A stretch of DNA of 28,494 nt from an uncultured Bacilli bacterium. GTDB lineage: Bacteria; Bacillota_I; Bacilli_A; RF39; UBA660. Below, piece after piece: positions 1-8,419 of this stretch (position 1 is the first letter of the stretch; the number at the start of each line of letters is the position of its first letter). The stretch lies in NCBI GenBank assembly GCA_934096705.1, contig CAKOMR010000013.1, forward strand, positions 1 to 28,494, written 5' to 3'. The notes below the pieces were generated by a model that was not told the DNA's origin, made no database searches, and saw only the letters and a program-made list of their open reading frames with translations. The translations under genes were made by a program, and so were the position numbers.

Positions 1-134
1 CGCAGGTGGGCATCACATAAGTTATTTTAGGATTCTTATGTACTTAATGAATAAGCATTCTACACCATAACCTAATTAGATTCCCTTATTTCTATCTTTA
101 GTCGGTTTTATACGCTATAAACTATCAACTAGGT
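1..134 (-). ncRNA. Possible 6S-like small RNA, cut by the window edge
   Basis: No reading frame fits this stretch, but it has its own promoter-like site (141-149) and lies beyond the terminator of the preceding gene, so it looks like a separate transcript. On the minus strand it can fold: TTAGG pairs with CCTAA, and inside that CTTAT pairs with ATAAG, giving an interrupted hairpin of the kind that caps 6S RNA. It then runs into GATGCCCACCTGCG at the edge, which resembles what I remember of the 3' arm of Bacillota 6S RNAs. That memory is not a database match. The 5' and 3' ends cannot be paired because the 3' end lies outside. It could be another structured RNA or a leader. Confidence 0.3.
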
Positions 135-140
135 AATTTT

Positions 141-149
141 ATTATATCA
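141..149 (-). promoter_or_regulatory. Extended -10 promoter for the left-edge transcript
   Basis: On the minus strand the sequence TGATATAAT is a perfect extended -10 element (TGnTATAAT). No good -35 lies 17 bases upstream, which is usual for extended -10 promoters. It would start transcription near 134, after the terminator of the preceding gene. Confidence 0.4.
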
Positions 150-260
150 AAAAGTTATATTATTTAAAACTAATTTATTAAAATTTGACATTAATAATGA
201 TAAATCATATATAAACTCTTAAAAAAATTCAAATTTATTTTACAGTAATTTTATGTAAAT

Positions 261-290
261 AAAAAAGAAGATCAATGTTTAAATCTTCTT
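261..290 (-). terminator. Rho-independent terminator of the 272-742 gene
   Basis: On the minus strand an 8-bp stem (AAGAAGAT pairing with ATCTTCTT) with a 10-base loop is followed by a run of U. The loop and stem contain the TGA stop codon of the gene, so the hairpin overlaps the end of the coding sequence. Confidence 0.75.
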
Positions 291-742
291 GCTCTGGAAA
301 AATCTATTTCCAAGGGAGCAAAATCAGCATTTTTATTTTGTGATGGGACAATTTCTTTATCTTCAGTTTTTATTCTACTAAGTTTTTGTTTTATAATATC
401 AATTTCTTTTGCATTTTTATAAATATCAGCATTATTTTCTTTCATTTCAACGTCTAAAATAAGTAAATTACTTTTATCGATTTCTTCTTTATGTGTAATA
501 TAAATTTCAATTGCTCCGACACAAATTAAATATACAAACCCATTATAAACAATGCCGTAATTCATTTTAAATAGTAATAGCCCTAAAAGGGGTACTGAAA
601 TACGTAGGATTTTACCAGCTTTAAGTCTTTGCCTTATCTTTGTTCCCTTTTCCCTAAGCTCTTTTTTATAAGATTCAAATCTCTGTCTTTTATCGGTTAA
701 ATAATTAAGATCGGATTTTAATTTTTTTTCATTTTCGTTCAT
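272..742 (-). CDS. Small coiled-coil membrane protein of unknown function
   Basis: This 156-residue protein is not recognised. Its N-terminal 45 residues are strongly charged and heptad-like, fitting a coiled coil. Residues about 47-82 hold two close hydrophobic stretches, probably a membrane hairpin, and the rest is a second charged helical region rich in Lys and Glu. There is no signal peptide and no recognisable catalytic motif. The start is supported by AGGTGA seven bases upstream and by a good promoter (761-789). It ends with TGA inside its own terminator hairpin, so it is a single-gene transcription unit. A structural or regulatory membrane-associated role is possible but cannot be read from the sequence. 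Confidence 0.75.
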   Translation of the reverse strand: MNENEKKLKSDLNYLTDKRQRFESYKKELREKGTKIRQRLKAGKILRISVPLLGLLLFKMNYGIVYNGFVYLICVGAIEIYITHKEEIDKSNLLILDVEMKENNADIYKNAKEIDIIKQKLSRIKTEDKEIVPSQNKNADFAPLEIDFSRARRFKH

Positions 743-760
743 TCTTTCACCTGGAATTAT

Positions 761-789
761 ATTATATAATAATTAATATTCTTGTTCAA
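761..789 (-). promoter_or_regulatory. SigA-type promoter of the 272-742 gene
   Basis: TTGAAC (784-789) and a perfect TATAAT (761-766) on the minus strand are separated by exactly 17 bases. The promoter starts right after the terminator of the upstream HerA-like gene. Confidence 0.75.
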
Positions 790-790
790 T

Positions 791-816
791 AAAAAAACTG
801 ACTATTGTTAGTCAGT
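791..816 (-). terminator. Rho-independent terminator after the HerA-like gene
   Basis: A perfect 8-bp stem (ACTGACTA pairing with TAGTCAGT) with a four-base loop is followed on the minus strand by seven T. It lies 11 bases past the HerA-like stop codon and closes the serpin-HerA operon. Confidence 0.85.
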
Positions 817-826
817 AATTATTATT

Positions 827-2575
827 TTATCTCCAACATGAAGAAACATTACAGTTTGATGAATATGGCATTGGATTTGGCATTTCCATTTTAACTATCA
901 TCGGTATTTTAAAGGCACTACCAAATGATACACAAGTTCCTGGTTGAAGTGTTTTTTGTTTTTCAATAATATCGGCACTAATATTTGGAAGCATTTCGGA
1001 AATATATTTAATATCAAGAGGGTGTGTCATTTTAAAGATTAAGAAATTTGAACATTGTGCAATAACGGTATCAGATATTTCTACAGGTCTTTGAGATATA
1101 ATATCAAGAATTACACCATATTTTCTACCTTCTTTAGCAATACGATCAAATATATTATATCCAAGCAAAAATGTATCACTATCTTTTTGAATATATCTAT
1201 GTGCTTCTTCCAAAAATAAATGAAATGGAATGCTTGCTCTTTTCTCTAATGATTTTGAGTAGTCAAATAAGAATTTACACATAATTTTTACAATTACTTT
1301 TGCATATACATCATCAACATCTTCAAGGTTAATATTAATTATTTGTGCCTTTTTACCATTAAATGATTTTAAATTATCAATAAATTCATTATTTGTATAA
1401 TGTTTGCTACCATCAAAATAATTATTAATTTCACTACCAAGAATAGTTGCAAGTCTAACTTTTAATATTGATGCATCATCAACTAAAGTATCGTTATGTA
1501 AAAATCCTTCGGAAATTAAAGTAAATTCTAATGCTTTAGAATAGTCTTTTAATGTATAGAAAGCATTTTCATCTGGTTTTACATTTTCAATTTCATCATT
1601 AATGTGTTTTAAAATATATTCAGTTATTAAAACTGATTCACCAAAATAACCATTAGAGTCGATTTCAAAACATTCACTAAATGATCTTGTGTATCCAAGT
1701 CCCTGAATAGTAGAATCAAAATTAAATTCTGGTGTATGACAAGTTTCTACAATTGTAAATACTTCATTTTTCTTTTGGGCAGTTGTTTCACTACTAAATA
1801 ATACCGCTAAAAGTGCTTTTGCAATTAAATGATTCTTATACTTTCTAGATTCTGGAGAATCAACTGCAAAAATTTTAGCAAGTTTTAAAGTTCTTTCAAG
1901 TATAGGAAGTTGTGTGTGCTTGCTTGCCTGAAGTAATAATGCATAATCATCAAGTTTTAGTAAATTAACTGGGATTTTTAAAGGAACATCACTTGAATCT
2001 TTGGGATTTGTTGTAATAAATTTATAATTATATTCCGTATTAATTTTATTTATTGAACTAAATGCATTTTTATATTCACCATAAGCATCAAATATAAACA
2101 TATTAGCATTAGTTACTTTTGTATGTTCATTTAAAAATATGTTTTGAACCATTCTTGAAACACCACATGATTTACCTGAACCAGTGTTACCAAAAATAGC
2201 TAAATGATTTGAAAACAAATCATTTATATTTGGACATACAGTAAAATTTTTATAAATTGCGCTTTGCCCCAAAACGAAACTATTTTCATTATATGTTCCT
2301 ACCAAAGCAAGAAGCTCTTCACCATTAATTATTCTTATATTCGAAGATAAAAGAGGTTTTCTTAGTACACCATTTAAAAATCTATTTCCTTGATACTCTC
2401 CTAAAAATCTAATTTTAATTTGATCAGCATTAATTTCAGTAATTTCTCCTAAAATTCTTTCTCCATTACTTTCAAATATTACATGTAAGTTCATTAAATC
2501 AGCAGTGGCATTACCTCCAGTTAAATTTTGAACGTATGCCATACTGTCACTTATGTAAAGTATTTTACCAAACAT
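827..2575 (-). CDS. HerA-like DUF87 ATPase/translocase
   Basis: This 582-residue protein belongs to the HerA/FtsK branch of P-loop ATPases. The N-terminal 110 residues are beta-rich and fit the HAS-barrel found before the HerA motor. The Walker A motif GNTGSGKS is at about 129-136, the Walker B run FHLFLEEAH is near residue 460, and the following GRKYGV and SQRP segment matches the sensor region of the family. HerA proteins are hexameric DNA translocases; in archaea they work with NurA nuclease in end resection, and in bacteria they also occur in defence pairs. No NurA, SIR2 or other nuclease partner is visible here. The start has a strong GAGGGTG ribosome site. It follows the serpin gene by 12 bases and is evidently co-transcribed with it. 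The family call is firm; the cellular role is not. Confidence 0.85.
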   Translation of the reverse strand: MFGKILYISDSMAYVQNLTGGNATADLMNLHVIFESNGERILGEITEINADQIKIRFLGEYQGNRFLNGVLRKPLLSSNIRIINGEELLALVGTYNENSFVLGQSAIYKNFTVCPNINDLFSNHLAIFGNTGSGKSCGVSRMVQNIFLNEHTKVTNANMFIFDAYGEYKNAFSSINKINTEYNYKFITTNPKDSSDVPLKIPVNLLKLDDYALLLQASKHTQLPILERTLKLAKIFAVDSPESRKYKNHLIAKALLAVLFSSETTAQKKNEVFTIVETCHTPEFNFDSTIQGLGYTRSFSECFEIDSNGYFGESVLITEYILKHINDEIENVKPDENAFYTLKDYSKALEFTLISEGFLHNDTLVDDASILKVRLATILGSEINNYFDGSKHYTNNEFIDNLKSFNGKKAQIININLEDVDDVYAKVIVKIMCKFLFDYSKSLEKRASIPFHLFLEEAHRYIQKDSDTFLLGYNIFDRIAKEGRKYGVILDIISQRPVEISDTVIAQCSNFLIFKMTHPLDIKYISEMLPNISADIIEKQKTLQPGTCVSFGSAFKIPMIVKMEMPNPMPYSSNCNVSSCWR

Positions 2576-2587
2576 TTTTACACCCTC

Positions 2588-3784
2588 TTACTCTTCACAA
2601 ATACTATTATTAGCATCATATATAGTTGGATTATTCACTATACCAGCAAAATATATATTGTTACTATTTTTTTCTTTAATTATATAAACAAATGGTTTAT
2701 TAAAGTTTACTTCGTGGGAAATTACTCCTGCAGGAGAATTTTTATCAAATAATGCTCCGGACGCAGCAGCTGCTTTTGTACCAGTTTCCATAAAATCTAT
2801 ATATGTTTTTTGTTTTATTACACTTACATATATACCATTTATTATACCAGATAAATCAGCTTTATCCTCGGAAAATAAATCATTTATTCCCATCTTATTT
2901 AAGATTCCTTTTAAATCATCTACATCATAATCATACTTAAATCTTGGAATGCTTATAAAAGCTGAATCATTAGTTTTAGATTTTTTTAAAACATCATTAC
3001 TTAAATTATCAATTACTTCATTTACATTATTTTTAGGAAGCAAGCCAATAAATTCAAACTGAGTTTCATCCTCTAAAGACTTATAAGTTTTAACAAATCC
3101 AGTAAAATAATCACTTTCAAGATAATCTTCTGTAGAATGCATCATATGTACATTATCTTTTTCATCGAATAATTCCATAGTGGTACTATTACAATTAAAA
3201 GGTTCTTCCCATTTTAAATTTATTGCAATAGCATTTACTAAGGCCATTATTGTATCTGGCGTAATATCACTATCATCAAATAATTTATCTATCATATTGT
3301 ATGTTTTTTCTTTTACCCAATTATTGATGTTTGCAGCACCATTAAAATCATCATACATAATATCACTACGATAGTTAATTTTAAGTCCGCCAACATATTC
3401 TTTATTAATAGCATCTTTATAACCATTTTTAATCCAAATGCTATTAGCCATTGATACTTTTTCATCTGTATTAATAAGTGGTGTCAAATTATAATTATTT
3501 AATACTAGTTCTAACTCTTTTAAAGTATTTCCTTTTGCTCCAGATTTAATCATAGAAAGTAAATAAGCAATCGAAACTGGACTTACAAGACTATTATCAT
3601 CATTTAATAAACTTTCTTTAGAAAAATTATAATCAAACAAGTTATTAGTCTTTTCTGAAATATGGGAATTAGGGTTATTACTTTTACGTTTATTAACAAT
3701 ATAGCCAGTTAATAAAAATACTGAGCAAATAAGTAAAGACCCAATTACAAATAACATACCTTTTCTTTTCATAAATTCTAACAT
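2588..3784 (-). CDS. Membrane-anchored serpin (serine protease inhibitor)
   Basis: This 398-residue protein has the serpin fold signatures: the NAIAINLKWEEPF segment (184-196), the hinge ETGTKAAAAS (333-342), the EVNFNKPF strand (358-365) and the IYFAGIVNNP C-terminal strand (377-386). The hinge keeps Gly at P15, Thr at P14 and small residues at P12-P9, which is the pattern of inhibitory serpins rather than non-inhibitory ones. By hinge spacing, P1 falls at Asn349 with Lys348 beside it, but the reactive loop is about four residues longer than in alpha-1-antitrypsin, so the scissile bond is uncertain. An N-terminal hydrophobic segment (about 10-30) should anchor it outside the cell. The first ATG lies directly behind an AGG; Met5 (position 3772) is a possible alternative start. 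It shares a promoter with the downstream HerA-like gene. Confidence 0.93.
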   Translation of the reverse strand: MLEFMKRKGMLFVIGSLLICSVFLLTGYIVNKRKSNNPNSHISEKTNNLFDYNFSKESLLNDDNSLVSPVSIAYLLSMIKSGAKGNTLKELELVLNNYNLTPLINTDEKVSMANSIWIKNGYKDAINKEYVGGLKINYRSDIMYDDFNGAANINNWVKEKTYNMIDKLFDDSDITPDTIMALVNAIAINLKWEEPFNCNSTTMELFDEKDNVHMMHSTEDYLESDYFTGFVKTYKSLEDETQFEFIGLLPKNNVNEVIDNLSNDVLKKSKTNDSAFISIPRFKYDYDVDDLKGILNKMGINDLFSEDKADLSGIINGIYVSVIKQKTYIDFMETGTKAAAASGALFDKNSPAGVISHEVNFNKPFVYIIKEKNSNNIYFAGIVNNPTIYDANNSICEE

Positions 3785-3799
3785 CCTACTTTCTATTAA

Positions 3800-3833
3800 A
3801 TAATATCATATTTTATTTTTAAAAACAATTCAA
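3800..3833 (-). promoter_or_regulatory. Promoter of the serpin-HerA operon
   Basis: On the minus strand TTGAAT (3828-3833) and TATGAT (3805-3810) are 17 bases apart. An overlapping extended -10, TGATATTAT (3800-3808), is the alternative. The site lies between the DUF6020 terminator and the serpin start. Confidence 0.55.
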
Positions 3834-3843
3834 AAATCATAAT

Positions 3844-3882
3844 AAAAAGGCAAAACCAATAATTATTTGATTTTACCTTTTT
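3844..3882 (-). terminator. Terminator overlapping the end of the DUF6020 gene
   Basis: On the minus strand AAAAAGGTAAAATCAA pairs over 16 positions, two of them G-U, with TTGGTTTTGCCTTTTT, leaving a seven-base loop that contains the stop codon. The U-run forms the end of the stem. The last five codons of the gene form the 5' arm. Confidence 0.75.
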
Positions 3883-5443
3883 TAAATACTAAAGCCATAT
3901 AAATTGGCCATCCCACTATTATTGGATACATATATCTAACATATGCATTAACTGGTGATACAAAGCAAAATGCAAGAGTTATTATAAGTGGCATTGCCAA
4001 AATAATTTTATCATATCTTTTCTTGTATAATGCATAGCCCATAAGTATAATAAGAACCCATGTATATGTTCCAACGTTAAATAATAAATCAATAACTTTT
4101 AAATCTCTAATTTCGTTAATTGCACCTTTAACAAATGATCTTGCAGGTTTTAGCGATTTTATATAATAAAAATCAAAATAACCAGTGTTTACTTTAGCAT
4201 TATAAACCATTTCAAATTGTGCAAGACCATCTTTATATTCCTTCTTCGGAGGATAAAAATATCCATAGTAATTTTCTAAGAAAGCATCAACATATACTTT
4301 GGGATGTTTTAAAAACATCTTGAACCATAAAACAAAATATTCTTTTAAAGTACTTCCTTTAGCGTTAAATGAAAATTTAATCGGATCAGAAAGCTCTGCA
4401 TCATATTTTCTTTGAATAGTACCAATATCCATGTGAAACACTGACTCAATAAATTCTTTTTCATCTATAGTAAGTTCATATTTAGTGACATATCTAGCAG
4501 TTTGCTGAATTGGAACAGAAAGCATTTCTCTATTATTTCCTTGAGTAATACCACATAAACCGATGGTTACATTATAACATGTTTGAAATAATATAACTAC
4601 TAAACAAAATTTTAATAAAACTTTTCTTGCATTTTTATTAAAAATCGCAGCAATTATAAAAGAAAGTAAAACAACATATATACCATTATTTCTAAATAGC
4701 ATTAGTAAAAGAGAAAATATTATTAACCAAACTTTATTTTTCTTACTTTGATCATAATATAACTTAATATAGAATATAAAGAAAAATATAAATATTAAAT
4801 AATAATACGTATCTTTTACAAGCGTATATGCATTAATATACCAAAGTGGGCACAATAAGAAAAATATAAATGTTGTTATCATTAAATATTTTGGAGCTTT
4901 AAGCTCTCTTAAAAAAGATAACATATATGAAAAAGTAAATGCCGAAAAAATATACTGTGGAAATGTAAATAAGAAAACGCCAAAATTATCGTTAATTAAA
5001 AATCTACCAATTTTCATGCTTATTCCCATTAATATCGTAGGAAATACAGGATGATGATTTGACCATGGAAATATATTATAAAAATAACCTATTTGTTTTA
5101 GACCATCCCAATGTACTGGTCCCGGATAATAAATAATTAATATAGGAACCCCTACGATAAGAAAAATTAAAAATGGAATTAAAATTGGCCTTTTTTCAAA
5201 AATAAATTCATATATTTTTGAGTTTTTAGATTTCATTTCTTTTTTATCAAAAAATTCATATAACCAAACAAGTAATTTATAAAATATAATAAAAAATATT
5301 GCAAAAAATGCTATTGTTTTAAGACTATTAAATTCTTTGAATAAATAATTAATTTTGCCAGTTTTATTGATAGAATAACCCATTAATAAAAATAAAGAAA
5401 ATAATATACTAATTAATATAATTGTTTTTGATCTTTTTTTCAT
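3863..5443 (-). CDS. DUF6020-type polytopic membrane protein, GT-C-like
   Basis: This 526-residue protein is almost entirely hydrophobic, with roughly ten or more membrane segments. After the second segment there is a periplasmic-side loop containing YYPGPVHWDG and, about 20 residues on, WSNHHPVFPT; this arrangement is what I recognise as the DUF6020 family, whose layout resembles GT-C lipid-linked glycosyltransferases. A large soluble loop occurs at about residues 290-430. The function is not established: transfer of a sugar from a polyprenyl carrier is an inference from topology. The start is taken at ATG 5443 because AGGTG lies six bases upstream. A TTG 15 bases further upstream would place the ribosome site inside the gene. 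It has its own promoter and terminator. Confidence 0.72.
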   Translation of the reverse strand: MKKRSKTIILISILFSLFLLMGYSINKTGKINYLFKEFNSLKTIAFFAIFFIIFYKLLVWLYEFFDKKEMKSKNSKIYEFIFEKRPILIPFLIFLIVGVPILIIYYPGPVHWDGLKQIGYFYNIFPWSNHHPVFPTILMGISMKIGRFLINDNFGVFLFTFPQYIFSAFTFSYMLSFLRELKAPKYLMITTFIFFLLCPLWYINAYTLVKDTYYYLIFIFFFIFYIKLYYDQSKKNKVWLIIFSLLLMLFRNNGIYVVLLSFIIAAIFNKNARKVLLKFCLVVILFQTCYNVTIGLCGITQGNNREMLSVPIQQTARYVTKYELTIDEKEFIESVFHMDIGTIQRKYDAELSDPIKFSFNAKGSTLKEYFVLWFKMFLKHPKVYVDAFLENYYGYFYPPKKEYKDGLAQFEMVYNAKVNTGYFDFYYIKSLKPARSFVKGAINEIRDLKVIDLLFNVGTYTWVLIILMGYALYKKRYDKIILAMPLIITLAFCFVSPVNAYVRYMYPIIVGWPIYMALVFKKGKIK

Positions 5444-5459
5444 ACTAACACCTACCAAA

Positions 5460-5488
5460 ATTTTAACATTGTAATTAGACTTTTACAA
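5460..5488 (-). promoter_or_regulatory. Promoter of the DUF6020 gene
   Basis: TTGTAA (5483-5488) and TAAAAT (5460-5465) on the minus strand are separated by 17 bases, with TG one base before the -10 (extended -10, TGTTAAAAT). It lies immediately after the DUF2207 terminator. Confidence 0.6.
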
Positions 5489-5511
5489 TATAAATACATT
5501 TATTTTACAAT

Positions 5512-5535
5512 AAAAAAGGCAAAAGGTCATTTACC
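5512..5535 (-). terminator. Terminator overlapping the DUF2207 stop codon
   Basis: On the minus strand GGTAAA pairs with TTTGCC (one G-U) across a six-base loop, followed by six T. The stem begins in the last Trp codon and includes the TAA stop. Confidence 0.6.
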
Positions 5536-7621
5536 AAGAACCTCCGCCTCCGCCACCAGAGCCGCCTCCGGAAGAGCCACCACCAGAAGAACTGCTAGAA
5601 CTCGATGAACTACTGCTTCCAGAGCTATAACTGCTGCTTAGCGGTTTATTTGTCATTGCTTTTGAAACACTATTCATTGTACTATGCATTAATGTATTTA
5701 TCGAAGAATTATCAAAAGCACTTCTACTATTATACCAATCAGGAGTTTTTAATGAAATGGATTCAAATTTTTTTATCCATTTGTCAGAAATACCAAATAC
5801 ATAAGTATACGGTAAAATATCATAAAAATAATTAGGATTTTTTTCTACTAAAGCATTTAATTTATCTTTTTCAACCGTTTCTAAAAAGTTCTTAAACCCT
5901 TTAATTTTACCATAAAGAGTATTTCCAAGTTCAGTCCTTTTCCTAAAGTTTTTTCTAAACCAATAAATTATAATTACAGAAATAATACCAATAACATAGC
6001 TTACTAAATATATGTTACTATTTTTAAGATATGGCAATATGGTAAAGGCCCATGGTAGGCCACCTAATAAAGTGCAAAATAAAATGCCAGATATTTTAGA
6101 TTTAAAAGAGTTTTCATTAAATAAAATATGTAAAGCAAAGGCAAAAGCAATTCCCGGATACATTAAAAAACCAGCTGCATTTTGTGGATCTCCTACCTCT
6201 ATTACAGGTATAACATTAATTATTACAAATATTGAAATTTCAAACATTTGCATTATTTTTTTTGATTTTTCTGATTTTTTATCAAAATATAAATCATGAC
6301 ATTTATCTTTTACATCTTTTACTATACTTTCATTTGTTTTATAAAATTCATTATAAAGCATTTTATCTGTTACATATGACCTATCATATTTAAATAAACC
6401 ATTTAAAAATTTTTCTTCAAATAAATTTGCTCCATCATAGTCTTTAAGTTTTTTTATAACGAATTTATTTTTTGAACTAGTATCTATATTTTCCGAAGAA
6501 ACACCATATTTTTCATAATCTATAGGAGTATCAATATTATTATAAATATCAAGCATATTTTCATAATATTTAATTTTCTTTGAGTTAGGATCGCTTTCCT
6601 TTTCAAGTGAAATTTTATTCTGAAGTTCTATCATTTTTTTATCAGCATTTTTTCTTGCAGCACTACTTAAAGAAACTTTTTTAGCATTAACTTCAATATT
6701 TTTATCAACAATTTCTATATATCCTTTATTTGCCAAATATATTAATAATGACGTCACGTCTTTATCTTTAACTGTTTCATTATAAATATAAGCGGTTTCT
6801 AAACTATTAAGCCCTTCAGGTGGATAAAATTCTACAGTTTCTATTATATATTTGTTTTTTCCATAAACTTTCCAAAAAATAAAACTTATAAATAGTAATA
6901 CTACCGGAAATAAAAGCGTAAATAACTCATATAAATTAATATTACTATGAGCATTTACAAAATACCCTTCAGGAAGTTCTAAACGAATTGTTAAACCAGA
7001 ATTTGCATTTAAAGTTTTTGTGTAAGAACCCGAAATAGTATTTCCAGAAACATTATAAACTACATTACTACTATCCGTAGAACCTTTATAGCCACTAGAA
7101 AAACCAATTTTAGATTTATCAAATTCTTTTGGCATTGTAATAGTAAAAGTTATATTTGAAATACTTGTATCCCATTCATTACCAATTATATTAAAATATA
7201 ATTCATCATATTTTTTCGATTTATCTTTACCTAGATCATATAAATAACTAATTTCATAATATTTAAGACCAGATACGAGCGTATCTTCATCGCCAATTCG
7301 AATTTGTTTATAGCCATTAGTGATGGATATATTACTCTTATTATTTACTTTTATATTACTAATTTTTGCTCGCACTTTTGAACTAGTTCCATCAAGTCTT
7401 TTAACATTATTATATATAGGAATTTTTCTATATATACCATGTTTTGGGGTTGTAAAATACGCACCAATTTTTTCGGTAATATTAAGCGTATTATTTTCAT
7501 TAACAATAATATTTACATCGTAACTTGTAATGGTATAATCACTATTTGCATAAGCGATTGTAGGAAAAAGTAAAATAAAAAGAACAAAAAATAATCTAAG
7601 CTTACTTACTAATTTCATCAT
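5531..7621 (-). CDS. DUF2207 membrane protein, partner of LemA
   Basis: This 696-residue protein begins with a signal peptide (hydrophobic core at about 8-22, ending near Ala-Asn-Ser). Residues about 26-220 form an extracellular beta-rich domain of the DUF2207 type, with early YTITSYDVNI and NLNITEKI-like strands. A membrane segment follows at about 229-250, then a cytoplasmic region of some 190 residues with a winged-helix-like stretch, then three to four membrane segments at about 445-550. The C-terminus has a serine tract followed by a glycine tract ending in Trp, typical of this family. LemA-DUF2207 pairs are common in Bacillota; their job is unclear, although cell-envelope stress is often proposed. 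The gene starts nine bases after lemA, its ribosome site overlapping the lemA stop, so the two are translated together. Confidence 0.88.
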   Translation of the reverse strand: MMKLVSKLRLFFVLFILLFPTIAYANSDYTITSYDVNIIVNENNTLNITEKIGAYFTTPKHGIYRKIPIYNNVKRLDGTSSKVRAKISNIKVNNKSNISITNGYKQIRIGDEDTLVSGLKYYEISYLYDLGKDKSKKYDELYFNIIGNEWDTSISNITFTITMPKEFDKSKIGFSSGYKGSTDSSNVVYNVSGNTISGSYTKTLNANSGLTIRLELPEGYFVNAHSNINLYELFTLLFPVVLLFISFIFWKVYGKNKYIIETVEFYPPEGLNSLETAYIYNETVKDKDVTSLLIYLANKGYIEIVDKNIEVNAKKVSLSSAARKNADKKMIELQNKISLEKESDPNSKKIKYYENMLDIYNNIDTPIDYEKYGVSSENIDTSSKNKFVIKKLKDYDGANLFEEKFLNGLFKYDRSYVTDKMLYNEFYKTNESIVKDVKDKCHDLYFDKKSEKSKKIMQMFEISIFVIINVIPVIEVGDPQNAAGFLMYPGIAFAFALHILFNENSFKSKISGILFCTLLGGLPWAFTILPYLKNSNIYLVSYVIGIISVIIIYWFRKNFRKRTELGNTLYGKIKGFKNFLETVEKDKLNALVEKNPNYFYDILPYTYVFGISDKWIKKFESISLKTPDWYNSRSAFDNSSINTLMHSTMNSVSKAMTNKPLSSSYSSGSSSSSSSSSSSGGGSSGGGSGGGGGGSW

Positions 7622-7630
7622 AAATAAGTC

Positions 7631-8179
7631 CTATAATTCTACCTTAATGTTTTCTCTTTCATAGTTTTTAATTTCAAACATGCTTTTCTTTTTAAAATGA
7701 AATAAATTAGCAATAATATTACTTGGAAACATCTCAACTTTATTATTGAAAATACGTACTACCCCATTATAATATTTTCGTGAATTTGCTATTTCATCTT
7801 CAACTTGAGTAAGCTGTTTACTTAAGTTTTTAAAGTTATCACTTGCTTTTAAATCAGGATAATCTTCTACTAAAGCCATCACTTTACTTATCTTATTTGC
7901 AAGTTTATTATTAAGAACAATTTTTTCTTCATCGCTTAAATTATCATAGCTGCCATTTCTTAAATTTATTACGCTTTCTAAAGTATCTTTTTCATGCTTT
8001 GCATAACCTTTTACGGTTTCTACTAAATTAGGAATTAAATCCCATCTTTTTTTTAAATAAACATCCATCGTTGAAAATGCTTCTACAACTTTATTATTTA
8101 AACTAACTAAATTATTGTATGTAATAAAGCTAAATAAAAAAATAAAAGCCACTAATGCTATAACTATATATAGCCACAT
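7631..8179 (-). CDS. lemA: LemA family protein
   Basis: This 182-residue protein is a full-length LemA. Residues 1-22 are a single N-terminal membrane anchor, after which the family pattern begins: YNNLVSLNNKVVEAFSTMD, then KRWDLIPNLVETVKGYAKHE (about 44-63), then a helical bundle with the NSRKYYNGVVRIFNNKV segment and FPSN near the end. LemA proteins are helical-bundle, membrane-tethered proteins with the bundle outside or at the membrane; no enzyme activity is known. AAGGAG eight bases upstream and an extended -10 at 8204-8212 support the start. It is the first gene of a two-gene operon with the DUF2207 protein, a pairing that suggests a shared envelope function. Confidence 0.93.
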   Translation of the reverse strand: MWLYIVIALVAFIFLFSFITYNNLVSLNNKVVEAFSTMDVYLKKRWDLIPNLVETVKGYAKHEKDTLESVINLRNGSYDNLSDEEKIVLNNKLANKISKVMALVEDYPDLKASDNFKNLSKQLTQVEDEIANSRKYYNGVVRIFNNKVEMFPSNIIANLFHFKKKSMFEIKNYERENIKVEL

Positions 8180-8203
8180 AATAACACACTCCTTCTATGG
8201 TAA

Positions 8204-8212
8204 ATTATAACA
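8204..8212 (-). promoter_or_regulatory. Extended -10 promoter of the lemA operon
   Basis: The minus strand has TGTTATAAT, a perfect extended -10. The -35 region 17 bases upstream is weak. The 235 bases from 8180 to 8414 otherwise hold only AT-rich sequence with no gene I can support. Confidence 0.55.
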
Positions 8213-8398
8213 CGTTAAACACTTAGTAGTAAATTAATATATTAAAATTCACAGAATAAATTTATTATAAAAAGGAAAAATGAATTTAAAAATAATCGTA
8301 AATTTTTTAATTTATAATGAATACTTACACAAAAATTTTAAATTTGTTTTTAATTAATATTGGATCTGGTACTAAATAAAGCTTTTCAAGTTTTTAAT

Positions 8399-8419
8399 AA
8401 TAAAAATAAGAACCTTATT
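8399..8419 (-). terminator. Weak terminator at the end of the Lgt-family gene
   Basis: On the minus strand AATAAG pairs with CTTATT around a three-base loop and is followed by TTTATTATT. The stem includes the TAA stop codon. The stem is short and AT-rich, so the call is tentative. Confidence 0.4.

Noticed and set aside
185..213. TTGACA-17-TATATA on the plus strand, a possible promoter
   Set aside because: Nothing on the plus strand follows except the antisense end of the 272-742 gene, and AT-rich sequence often gives such matches by chance.
3720..3760. A lipobox-like LLIC in the serpin leader
   Set aside because: The residue before Cys is Ile, not Gly, Ala or Ser, so a lipoprotein signal is unlikely; a plain membrane anchor fits better.
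5533..5640. Serine and glycine codon repeats at the end of the DUF2207 gene as a repeat or recombination site
   Set aside because: A Ser/Gly-rich tail ending in Trp is usual for this family and is in frame and unbroken.
8280..8357. A 25-codon plus-strand ORF after AAAAGGAAAA, between lemA and the Lgt-family gene
   Set aside because: Low complexity, no promoter or terminator pair of its own, and composition no different from the surrounding intergenic DNA.
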